In this document: in pieces, positions 55,831 through 64,000 of the stretch
How positions within the stretch are numbered: position 1 is the first letter of the stretch
How the letters are laid out: the number at the start of each line of letters is the position of its first letter
DNA from: Liopterus haemorrhoidalis
Lineage: Eukaryota > Arthropoda > Insecta > Coleoptera > Dytiscidae
Length of the DNA stretch: 64,000 nucleotides
Direction: 5' to 3'
NCBI GenBank assembly: GCA_963971575.1
Contig: OZ020618.1
Coordinates: 48,126,509 to 48,190,508 of the forward strand
Notes under the pieces: model-generated
Told to the model about the DNA's origin: nothing
Database searches by the model: none
Seen by the model: only the letters and a program-made list of their open reading frames with translations
Program-made: the position numbers and the translations under genes

Positions 55831-56262
55831 CACTACCGCTCAAAAGTTTGGAAGCAGTTAATTTTTTTTCGAAAAATTGAAAATAATGTCAATATATATT
55901 GATGAAATCGATTTTTATGATATATTTTCTTCATTTTTAACAAGTCAATATACTTTTATATGTTTTTAATCGAATTTGTACGATATAACTAATTTTATTT
56001 ATGTTTAAAGATAATGGGCGCTTTGCAAAAGGGGTTCATTATACATTAAAAAGGCAACAAGAAACCAACAGTAATCAAGACAGGAAACGTAGTGGGAGAC
56101 CCAAAATTACAACAAATGCCTAAGATCAATTTATAAAAGTAACATCAAAGCGAAATCGTCTCCTCCAGCCTCCCAAATTGCAGCGAAATTAAATGAAATT
56201 CGTCCAAGTAAAGTGTCAGTTTCAACAGTTAAAAGACGACTTTACTCAGATTAAACAATTTA
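55831..56262 (+). pseudogene. Tc1-like element, left end and HTH fragment
   Basis: CACTACCGCTCAAAAGTTTG after TA (55829-55830) is the typical start of Tc1-like inverted repeats. At 56050-56255, with one stop, the text QDRKRSGRPKITTNA and DQFIKVTSKRNRLLPASQIA, AKLNEIRPSKVSVSTVKRRL YS follows. This is the GRPR box and second HTH of Tc1 transposases. The catalytic domain is missing. Confidence 0.8.
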
Positions 56263-56740
56263 GTTCAGAGGTCACCTCTGAACAATTAATTTCACACTGG
56301 TCTTGGATTAATCTTTTGAGCAATATGTCCAATGTTGGCACATTTTGTTCGGTGTACATTTGGTAAATTTTTTGCCGTATTACATCTTTCAGGAAACCAT
56401 CCAAACATTTTGATACGCCTGAATCCTTTCGTTTTCTTCTCCTATCAATGGATTTATTTACAATATTCCATACTGTTGTCATCGTTACTTTCGTTGCCTT
56501 GCTTGTCTATTCTAATGCCGCTTGTTTGTTTTTGCGGTTCCTATAAATACACATTGGCCACAATATCTTTAGCTTCTACAGGTAAATATATACAAGTTTT
56601 TTCCCGATTTTTTTTTTTTATTGTATCTTGCACTATATCATCATCTTCTATCATGGTCACATAGTCATCTGCTTCATTTGCTTGCACAGAAGTTAATTGT
56701 TCGTTCCAAGGACGCCACATTTTTCTAACACGTACTGAAC
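56246..56740 (-). pseudogene. N-terminal HTH fragment of another Tc1/mariner-type transposase
   Basis: The minus-strand frame at 56482-56246 carries RRRKRKDSGVSKCLDGFLKD, VIRQKIYQMYTEQNVPTLDI and LLKRLIQDQ. This resembles the N-terminal domain (DxFxxdvIRrkIyqmY....vPTl..Ll..L) of arthropod DDE_3 transposases. The frame above it, 56750-56541, is acidic (IEDDDIVQDTIKKKNREKTC) and may be unrelated. Nothing catalytic remains. Confidence 0.55.
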
Positions 56741-56759
56741 TATTTAACACAAATCACAA

Positions 56760-57948
56760 GTTATCTGATAGAAAATTCAAAGCGAAGTGAAAATATATTT
56801 AAAACATCTGCAATTTATACCTGATACATCACTGACTAGTTTATGGGTGCAAACAAGGGATTAGTGTTATTTGTAATTACCACCCACTGTGTTTAGGACC
56901 ATAAGTAGATAGTCACTTCAACTTATCGTGAAACAAACTATAATAATCCTGTAGTATTCTGTAAGTACTGGTCAAAACCAATGGCTTATTATTTCTTAAG
57001 CCAAACCGAGTTTAAAACATCTCCTCCCTTAGAGGCTCTCCCTTGTCTCATTCATAACCGTTATATACCGCATATGTTTTTTACAATATTCCGCAAACAT
57101 TTTGTCCACATGACGTTAAATGTTGCTATTTTTTTATAACTCATATATCTTTAGGGACGTCAAAACATGAGGCAATAATATTCTTTTTATTCTTTATATC
57201 TCTTTTCTTATATATGTATCCTTTTCTCCGTCTGATACAAGATAAAAATTTGACACTATTTCGCCATTGTGTTAAAAAGATCAGACGTTACAAAAAGAAT
57301 AAATATCTATTTGAAACCGTCGCGAAAACCACCTGAAAAAAAAACTGCTTCAAAAGCAGATATGCAAAAGAATGAAAATGTATTTTAATGTTTGCTGCCA
57401 ACAGTTTGTGTGCAAATGTGAAAAAAATCTATACTATTTTTCACATAGAATTTATTTGTACAAACACATATTAACAATAAAATATTATATTGCGGACATT
57501 TATTATTACAATATTTTTTAAATAAACGGAAATTTTGAAAGAAAAAAAAATATGATAAATAATTATGATGTTTCAATACGTAATTATTTATTATTTCATT
57601 TTTAATTTTTCATATTTTTTTATTGTTGTAAATGATTCATCGACTATATAAACATCAAATTGATTCACTTACTCAGGGATCGGCAAAGTTTGGTTTTGGA
57701 GCCAAATACGGATTTAAAATAAATAAATAAATAATAGGTTCCCAAACACCTAGATAGGCGCATAGGGCCAGAGAAGGTAAGTTCTCCATTTCTAGACCTC
57801 TGGTCATAATAATAATAACATTGGTCAACAAAAAAAAATATTTTTTGAGTCTTTATTTTAATGACTATTTTCTGCTTCTTTATAACGAAAAATAACTAAA
57901 ACCTTCGTTTATTTTTGAAAAACTTTGCTTTTGTACCTTTTACAAAAA

Positions 57949-57950
<2 letters not shown>
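56760..57950. other. AT-rich noncoding stretch
   Basis: No gene recognised. 57676-57700 (CAGGGATCGGCAAAGTTTGG) resembles an hAT end, but I found no partner. Confidence 0.4.

Positions 57951-58017
<67 letters not shown>
57951..58017. repeat. (TA)n microsatellite
   Basis: About 33 TA units. Confidence 0.95.
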
Positions 58018-58021
<4 letters not shown>

Positions 58022-58157
58022 TTTTATTACCATATAAGGTGAAGCGCGTTATAGTAAGTAAGGGTGGGGACGAGCGGGTGGAAAGCAAGTGGCATTTCAA
58101 TTACGTGGTTCATAGTCAGTATGCGCATGCGCAATGCAGGGTTACAACGCATTTTGT

Positions 58158-58960
58158 GTGACGGCAGATCCAAAAATGGCGTCAAAAATTTGTAAACACG
58201 AGGTAGACTCATTCTGCTATATTTGCGGCGAATTTATCAAAACAAAAGAATGGTTGGATTTCTGATGGGAATACATCCCATCAGAAATCCAACCATCTTA
58301 AAATCCCCTATCACTGGCCAGGTATACTCATCATACTTTAAACTCTCAATCACCATTTTCACACTTTCGTAATTTCCTTTCAGTATTACGGAATGAGCCA
58401 AAGGAAGAGATGCAAATTTATTTCCATTGTGGAGAAGGACAGCTTTTAAACTTTTTGTAGAATTATCTATGAAAAGACGCCAGTCAGAAGGAATGCATGA
58501 GATTCCGACCGCCTTGCATAGGCGGTTATACTAAATATCCTTGCTACCTTTATTTTTGTCGGACCACAAATAAAGAAAATAATGGCCAGTGATGAATTTT
58601 CACAGATACTCAATACTCATGAAAGGAAAACCTAGGACAGCCTGAAAGCAGTGGTTCATGGTTTTCTCGGAAATAACACATCAGACAATTACAAAGAGTG
58701 TATTGCAAGTATGCTTGATAACTTTAAACTCATGGGTTGCAGAATGTCCCTTGAAGTGCATATGTTACATGCTTATTTGGACTAATTTAAAGATAACATG
58801 GGAGCCTATTCGGCAGAACAAGGTGAACGTTTTCATCAAGACGTGATGGACTTTGAACGTCATTATCAGGGGCAATACAATGAGAGTATGATGGGGGGAT
58901 TATATTTGGAGGCTAATACGAGAAAGTCCATACAATCACAGAAGAAATGCGAAAAATAAT
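58158..58960 (+). pseudogene. Rearranged gene of a multicopy arthropod protein family (function unknown)
   Basis: The N-terminal part is on the plus strand at 58158-58260: MASKICKHEVDSFCYICGEF with CxxC. The middle part is on the minus strand at 58560-58250: SDWRLFIDNSTKSLKAVLLH, NGNKFASLPLAHSVILKGNY and KMVGFLMG. The C-terminal part is on the plus strand again at 58560-58950: GPQIKKIMASDEFSQIL, LKAVVHGFLGNNTSDNYKEC, MGCRMSLEVHMLHAYLD and SAEQGERFHQDVMDFERHYQ. The three parts appear in order in a widespread, repeat-associated arthropod protein family that I know by its EQGERFHQD motif but whose function I cannot state. The middle is inverted, and stops are present. Confidence 0.7.
58250..58296. 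repeat. Perfect 21-bp hairpin at an inversion breakpoint
   Basis: The stem ATGGTTGGATTTCTGATGGG A and its exact complement are separated by ATACA. Both arms encode the same protein segment, MVGFLMG on minus. Confidence 0.95.
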
Positions 58961-59039
58961 AATTTCTAAACTTTTTTATATATTCTGTTACAGTAGTTGT
59001 TTGTTTCGAACGGTTTTCTTGTAAATAAAACTGATTCAA

Positions 59040-59369
59040 ATTCATAACAAAAGTTTGTATTATTTTTACATACAATAAAGGTCTGAAAAAAGGGAAATTT
59101 TCTTAAAAACATAATTTCATTCTGATAGCTACAAAAGCAAACTTTTTCGGGTAAAACTATTTTTTCTTTAATTAATAATGTGGAAGAAATAAAATCTTTC
59201 CAAACTGTTTTGGTATCCAATGGGGCTTTTAGTTTATGATCCATCCAAATAGATGCTCTTGATTTCAGTCGCAAGCCAGGATGACCGTCTAAGTCCCCTT
59301 TAATTGGCATGAAATCACAATTGGCTGCTTTATCCCATTCACGTTTACTCGCCAGTTGTTCGTCTAAAT
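59040..59369 (-). pseudogene. Unassigned minus-strand coding-like fragment
   Basis: NPDLDEQLASKREWDKAANC, DFMPIKGDLDGHPGLRLKSR and ASIWMDHKLKAPLDTKTVW (59385-59200) reads like protein and extends a little into the adjacent MITE. I do not recognise the family. It may belong to the rearranged gene beside it or to another repeat. Confidence 0.35.
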
Positions 59370-59726
59370 CAGGGGTTGGCGAATATTTTTACCCATTACC
59401 CAAAGATATATTTCTTTACACCGAGGTTACCCCATTGGCTTGTAAAAAAAAAAAAAAGTGACAAGCAAAACAAAAAAAGGTCCTCACTTCTCAAAATCCA
59501 AATGACGAGCAAAAAAAAAGGTCCTCACCTTTCAAAATCCAAATGACGAGAAAAAAAAGGTCCTCACCTTCGCAATGGCGCCCCTTAGTCAAGCCTCTCA
59601 GCGCCCTTTTTCTTAGTGCGCTACTAACACGTTTATTAAATAGCAAATTGGAAAAATTTCCTTATTACCCCAAAAATTTCATTTTTACCCCATTTGGGGT
59701 AATTTACCCCGGTTCCCCGACCGCTG
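59370..59726. mobile_element. hAT-like MITE with internal tandem repeat
   Basis: The left end CAGGGGTTGGCGAATATTTT and right end CCGGTTCCCCGACCGCTG are loose inverted repeats of the CAGNGGT(T/C)GG type common in hAT MITEs. GGGGTAA / TTACCCC words sit beside both. Inside, a unit of about 40 bases (AAAGGTCCTCACCTT, CAAAATCCAAATGACGAG) is repeated two and a half times at 59470-59570. No 8-bp duplication could be shown. Confidence 0.55.
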
Positions 59727-59734
59727 ACCGCCGA

Positions 59735-60275
59735 CCCCGACAGCATTTAGACTAAATGCTGGGAGCACTATACTTGATAACACCGCCAGCCAAGCAGTGG
59801 GTGCTGATTTAATAGTTGCCGAAATTATCCTCATGGTGTCGTGCATAACTCCAAACTGGAGCGCAATATTCGGCAACAGAATAAACCAAAGCTATTATTA
59901 CAGCAGCTATTCAAGGTGTTAACATCTGCTCCCCATATAGAACCAGCAAGATTTTGCATGATATTATTCCTGGTCTTAATTTTTTGTGCGCCTTGTAAGT
60001 CAGCCATCTATCAAGAGTTACTCCAAGATAGACTGGTAGAGGGTTATATTTTAGTTTAGCACCACAAAAATAGACTTCCGGCTCTAGATTATCCAGTCGA
60101 TTGCTCAGATGAAATGAGCAGCCCTCAGATTTCGAAGGATTAGGCAAGAGCCGCCATTTGTTGTAGTTCTAAACTGAAGAGATCATCGTTAAAGAATCGC
60201 AGCACCATTCTGAATGTTCTTATCTTGAACCACCAAGGCTAGATCATCAGCATATATAAATTTCCGGGCACTTAT
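59735..60275 (-). pseudogene. LINE reverse transcriptase fragment with YADD
   Basis: The minus-strand text FIYADDLALVVQDKNIQNGA (60265-60205) is RT motif C, with the two catalytic Asp intact. After stops it continues as NPSKSEGCSFHLSNRLDNLE, PEVYFCGAKLKYNPLPVYLG and VTLDRWLTYKAH (motifs D/E), then ALVYSVAEYCAPVW near 59870 and HDTMRIISATIKSAPTAWLA to 59760. This is the order of a Jockey/RTE-like LINE after the active site. Several frameshifts break it. The hAT-like MITE abuts its 3' side. Confidence 0.85.
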
Positions 60276-61154
60276 TTCTCTATGTGAAAGTCGGTTAAAA
60301 CATTTCATAAAAATAAAGAAAATTTTTGCAAATTTGTAGAAAAGTGTAATTTAAAAAACTTACTTTATAGTTAGTGAAAAAATCACTTACATGGATGGAT
60401 GGAAAATGATTATCTTACAAAACTTTAAACAAGGAATTACTTTTTACGAAGAAGTAAAAATCTAACAAACTTATTTTCCACAAAACTTACCAGAATCATT
60501 TGAAATCCTGTTTGTACTCTTAAAATTACAAATTATGTAAAGCGAAAATCTTGTAGTTGGATAAATCGTGAAGTCTTTGAGGTCGACGATGCATAACTTA
60601 ACTTGGACTAGACATTGAAGACACCAGATAAAATTAATTAAACCGAGAATGTGGTTAATTTAAAGCAAGTTCTAAGTGCATTTTAACATTCTTAGAAGCA
60701 AAAGTAACAGTTTCTTTTAAGGTCCATTAGTAGATCGTGTTTTTTCGGAAGGTAAATTAGTAAAAGATATATTACAACTAAGAGAGTACGAGTACTTTTA
60801 CGGCTTTCAGCCTAAATCTTCTAAATCCTAAATTGCTGGTAATTATTCTTTCACCTTCTGCGGAAAGAAGATTAAATAAAAATAACTATTAAAGGGAAAG
60901 AACCGAGAAAAATCTGACACTTTGCGAAAAGAGAAATTAAACGTTCCATTACACAATTTTGAGTTCTACCTTGTAAATTATAATGAAATTTAAAAAACCA
61001 AATCTAATGGTCAAGTTAATTTTTGTAACAAATGAAATAATATGATATTTTTCGAAATCATGATGTCAAGAAAATTTGCTTTTGTACTGTTCTGATTCAG
61101 ATTGATATAGGGTCAATGCACTGACAGTGAATTAGACGTACAAATAAAAAATCG
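60276..61154. other. AT-rich noncoding stretch
   Basis: No recognised gene. Confidence 0.4.
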
Positions 61155-61425
61155 ATGTGAAGTGTGAATTTTCACACATTGCAGTGTTTCGCAGGTATAT
61201 AATAAGTGAAGGCGGCATGCTAAGTGTGTAGGACAAATGTTTCGTTGCAGTAATCACGGAAAAATGAACGATATTTTAAAAATAATGTATCGTCTGTTAA
61301 TCTAAGAGCTTTAAAAACTAATTTTATGTTAAAATATTTTTTTGTTAATTTTAATTCGAATACCTAATACCATTATTTAGGTATCTAAATATGTAGAGTA
61401 TTTTTTTTTTTTATTTAGCAAGTCT
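61155..61425 (-). mobile_element. HINE-type element fragment C6 (stem-loop end)
   Basis: ATGTGAAGTGTGAATTTTCA, CACACATTGCAGTGTTTCGC and AGGTATATAATAAGTGAAGG repeat the right end of C5 reversed, including the segment AGGCGGCATGCTAAGTGTGT special to C5. It ends at the T-run near 61415. There is no cassette or GTCT array. Confidence 0.85.
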
Positions 61426-61544
61426 CAATTTTTTCATACTTATATGTAACGTTTCCATGGTCATGGTAAATAATATCTCTGTTAGAAAATATTGAGCCAA
61501 GTTATTTCTACTCTGCTGCTAGAATGTATTTTATACAAGTACTT

Positions 61545-61590
61545 TTTAAGGTCGGTCGGTCCTGTGGCGGCCACAGCTGATTTTTTTACT
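61545..61590 (+). repeat. Stem-loop motif CTGTGG(C/T)GGCCACAG, second family
   Basis: GGTCGGTCGGTCCTGTGGCG GCCACAGCTGATTTTTTTAC parallels 53527-53565 and 62265-62305. Confidence 0.7.
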
Positions 61591-61722
61591 GTAGTAAAAC
61601 CACTACATAGATTTACTACAGTAAAAACTTAGTGACGGTTTCCTAACCTATAAACATATAACAACGAGTACATGCAGAATCGAGCAACATGTCAATAAAC
61701 AAAATTAGAAGTTTAACAAATA

Positions 61723-62131
61723 CAGTCTGTTCCAAACGGTTAAGCGGAACTAGATTTTGCAATCTAGTTACTTTCATCGTTTAAATCGTGCTTTTCGGCC
61801 GTTTTGTTTAAGCTTTGTAAATCATACTTACAATAAACATTTTTTGGTTAAGGTTAATATCATTTTAAAATGTCATTTTCTTTATATTTTGATTTTTTGT
61901 GTCATTCTTAATACAAATTTCCCATTTATTTATTTTTTTGTCATTAAAATATCTAAAAAAAAAATATTTAATTTTGACATATGTCATTCGTTTCCATGGT
62001 TTCATTGTTGGAATTTTAAATTTTGACATCCCAACGTGAAAAATGAAATAACCCAAGCAAGGTCCCTTCTCGTGACAACCTAAAAGAACTAAATTCCCAT
62101 TTAGTTCCGCTTAACCGTTTGGAACAGACTG
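61723..62131. mobile_element. MITE, CAGTCTGTTCC family (409 bp)
   Basis: The ends CAGTCTGTTCCAAACGGTTA and its complement TAACCGTTTGGAACAGACTG are perfect over 20 bases and continue through AGCGGAACTA. TA flanks lie at 61721-61722 and 62132-62133, so it is a Tc1/mariner-type MITE. Relatives are at 26590-26812 and, rearranged, at 9660-10125. Confidence 0.93.
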
Positions 62132-62261
62132 TACATTTTTTGCGTAAAAATCTTAAAAATAAAGATATATTTTTTTTTAATTTAAAGTACCATTCAAGGC
62201 TCCACATACTAAAGAAATTCCAGCAATTTCATAAAATTGATGTACTACCTGAGCAAGTACT

Positions 62262-62310
62262 TTATGATGGCGGTCGGTCCTGTGGTGGCCACAGCTGTTT
62301 TTTTATATTC
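62262..62310 (+). repeat. Stem-loop motif, third copy of the second family
   Basis: ATGGCGGTCGGTCCTGTGGT GGCCACAGCTGTTTTTTTAT; it has the same hairpin as 53527 and 61560. Confidence 0.7.
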
Positions 62311-63118
62311 GTCCTTATCACATCAGCCTTATTAAATTAAACAAAACCATAAAGAAAACTTGGCAGCTTAAATTTTATCCAAAGAAATATATGATTTGCG
62401 AAACTTATCAATTAAATTTATTTAATTATTAATTTAATATTAAAATTTTTGTATCAAAAATACATGAACTCCTCTGTCAATTATATATATTTTTTATTCA
62501 AGTTTTGCGACTGACAATAAATAATGTAATTTTACATTTCATTTAATATTTCATAAAGCAAAATTAATACTATATTCTACATTAATTAAATTTCATATAC
62601 ATATATTTAATTTGATTTTAAATTAAATGTTTCATTCAAAATTTTTCGAAAGAATGAATAAAAATTATATCATCATAAATGTGATTATGTGTCGTATTAA
62701 AATGCTCCATCAGGTGGCGTAATTGTCAATCAAGTAGGCATTGTAATTGATCAATAATCTATTCTAGAGTAGTTAACAATGAGCAGCTGCGCTCAGATTT
62801 AATAATAAACGTTATCAGGAGGGCACAGGCTGCCTCAGTGCTTCTCAACCTATTACAGAAACGGGCACAGTCACGATATTAAAATTGATGGACGAAAAGA
62901 GTTTAAAATAATTTTCTATCGCAGTTTTCAAGCAGTTTTACATCTTAACAACTTAATAATTTACTTAATAGCAGAGACGACTTTAGATACCATCGAGACG
63001 TTCGATCGCACAGAGCATGCAATGGTTTTAGAACCTTTAAGAGGGTATTGCAGCTGGGTTTCGTGCAACATAAACATTCATTTGTTTCGGCCAAGAATTT
63101 AGAGCAAATATAGTCGAA
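62311..63118. other. AT-rich noncoding stretch
   Basis: No recognised gene. Confidence 0.4.
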
Positions 63119-63272
63119 TTTGACTCAAACTTACTTTTTAATAATCATATTGACACCATTACTAGCAAAGCTTACAAACTTCTAGGATTTGGTATAAGAG
63201 TTAGTAAACTTTTTCACAGCAAAGAGTATTGTTCAATAATATGGAATCCAATGTATGCCAAAAATATAAACT
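63119..63272 (+). pseudogene. LINE reverse transcriptase C-terminal shred
   Basis: NNHIDTITSKAYKLLGFGIR through EYCSIIWNPMYAKNIN is the F..HI..i..kAyk.LGFi.R ... leYcsiiWnP block after the RT domain, with a short internal deletion. A Harbinger element interrupts it at 63276. Confidence 0.8.
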
Positions 63273-63546
63273 TAAGGCTCATTTACATTTAGATACAAGT
63301 ATGAGGACTTGTATGAGATACAAGTCAAATTGACTTGTCGCGATACATCACCACATACATGAGCTAATACAATTTGTATAATTTGTCAAATCCATTGACA
63401 TTTGCTCATACTTTCTGTATGAGCAAACTTTTCCATATAGTTGACTTGTACGAACTGACAACCTGGTGGAAAAATAGGTTAAGTTTAAAAAAATATCTCA
63501 CATTTGATTATTTTCAATAGTTTTCTTTTTTTTTTACAAGTTAAAT

Positions 63547-63682
63547 ATGTCTTTGTGGAATAAGGATAAAATTCTGTTATTAATTGAGAAAATCATAGCC
63601 AGTAATATCTGGGATGTAAAGTCGAAGAAGTATAAAGAGTTTAACAAAAGAATATTTATGTTCACATTTCTGAGGAGTTAAG
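63547..63682 (+). pseudogene. MADF/Myb-like protein of a Harbinger element, truncated
   Basis: ATG 63547 gives MSLWNKDKILLLIEKIIASN, IWDVKSKKYKEFNKRIF and then a stop. The pattern L..li..y..lWdvkskdYk...kR is the start of the MADF domain of the DNA-binding partner protein encoded by PIF/Harbinger elements. In the family this protein helps bring the transposase to the element ends. Only about 45 residues remain here, and the frame is lost at about 63655. Confidence 0.7.
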
Positions 63683-63726
63683 TTGCATGGCTAAAGATGT
63701 ATAGACTAAATGGCACAACATAAATG

Positions 63727-64000
63727 TCAGTATAGTCGAGAGCTATCTAAAGTAGAAATCCTAGGTGCGTACATCAGTGATGCAAATGAGTCACCAGTTG
63801 CCAAGAACCGCAATGTAACAGCCAATTGATCTGCAGGTGATATAGCTTCTCGAAATCTTGTATAACTTTTAGTAATTAATGGAGCCACCAACGTGTGTAT
63901 TCTTTCAAAATCAGCAACACTCATTCTCACAAAATTTCTGAAGCATGAACCATCTTCTAAAGTCAATTCATTAATCAACATTGAGTAGGCCCCATGGGTT
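63727..64000 (-). pseudogene. Harbinger transposase (HARBI1-like) N-terminal part
   Basis: The minus strand, entering from beyond the window, reads THGAYSMLINELTLEDGSCF, RNFVRMSVADFERIHTLVAP and LITKSYTRFREAISPADQLA, VTLRFLATGDSFASLMYAPR. This is the conserved lead-in to the DDE_4 domain of HARBI1-like transposases (F.RMs..dFe.L...v.p.I...dT.fR.aIs...rLa.tLRfLAtGdsf.sL.y). The frame stops at 63727 just after this block. The catalytic triad is not seen on this side, so the copy looks truncated. Confidence 0.85.

Larger units (their letters stand above)
63276..64000. mobile_element. Harbinger-type element, right side beyond the window
   Basis: GGCTCATTTACATTTAGATA begins directly after TTAA/TAA, with subterminal ACAAGT/ACTTGT repeats at 63295-63460 (GAGGACTTGTATGAGATACA, TTGACTTGTACGAACTG). 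Two facing genes follow, one MADF-like and one transposase. This is the two-gene layout of PIF/Harbinger elements. Confidence 0.8.

Noticed and set aside
57909..58161. Ile-Tyr repeat proteins
   Set aside because: Translation of the (TA)n microsatellite.

Overview
The window looks like arthropod, most probably insect, nuclear DNA. It is AT-rich, has long (TA)n, (GTCT)n and (AAT)n microsatellites, and carries many mariner, piggyBac, Tigger/pogo, hAT, Harbinger, Penelope and LINE relics of the kinds common in insects. I found no intact host gene, no canonical tRNA or rRNA gene, and nothing bacterial. The longest reading frames are broken transposases and retrotransposon pieces. The species cannot be named from the sequence.

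Layout. 0-5.9 kb: a SINE tail, a truncated copy of a GTCT-microsatellite element (called HINE here), a 916-bp Tc1/mariner deletion derivative, and two dead mariners. 5.9-8.9 kb: two piggyBac relics and a second copy of the first mariner with the same flanking DNA. 9.2-10.6 kb: a tRNA-like SINE split by an hAT element that itself contains a foldback. 11.1-12.4 kb: a near-complete mariner. 13.4-15.7 kb: a mariner relic split by a LINE piece and a full HINE. 15.7-19.2 kb: a GC-rich MITE, then a four-level nest (HINE, Tigger, foldback, MITE). 20-21.7 kb: a pogo/jerky-type transposase pseudogene. 22.5-26.4 kb: HINE, piggyBac 3' end, HINE, LINE 3' end. 27.2-28 kb: a tandem duplication. 28.4-36.3 kb: mariner relics (one a chimera of two families) and a Penelope-like element split by a mariner. 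36.9-41.5 kb: LINE ends, an hAT inside one of them, and the twin of the 916-bp element. 43.4-47.5 kb: hAT end, duplicated LINE RT pieces, HINE. 48.2-49.4 kb: a transposase relic split at TTAA by a 747-bp foldback. 50-57 kb: sparse LINE, LTR-like, mariner and Tc1 fragments. 58-60.3 kb: a rearranged repeat-encoded protein gene, an hAT-like MITE and an RT fragment. 61-64 kb: HINE end, MITE, LINE piece, and a two-gene Harbinger element running off the end.

The most interesting signal is the HINE family. These copies have subterminal inverted repeats AGGGTTTTGTAGGTAT / ATACCTGCAAAACCCT, a GTCT array near one end, and a stem-loop GTGTGAAAATTCACAC at the other. These match Helentron-associated interspersed elements (the Drosophila DINE-1/INE-1 type). 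Five of six copies carry, at one fixed internal position, a tRNA-like A-box/B-box cassette whose sequence differs in every copy, while the flanking element sequence is conserved. This looks like an exchangeable pol III-type module inside a rolling-circle-type element.

Nothing here works as a pathway. The value lies in several precise filled/empty-site comparisons that can be read within the window itself.
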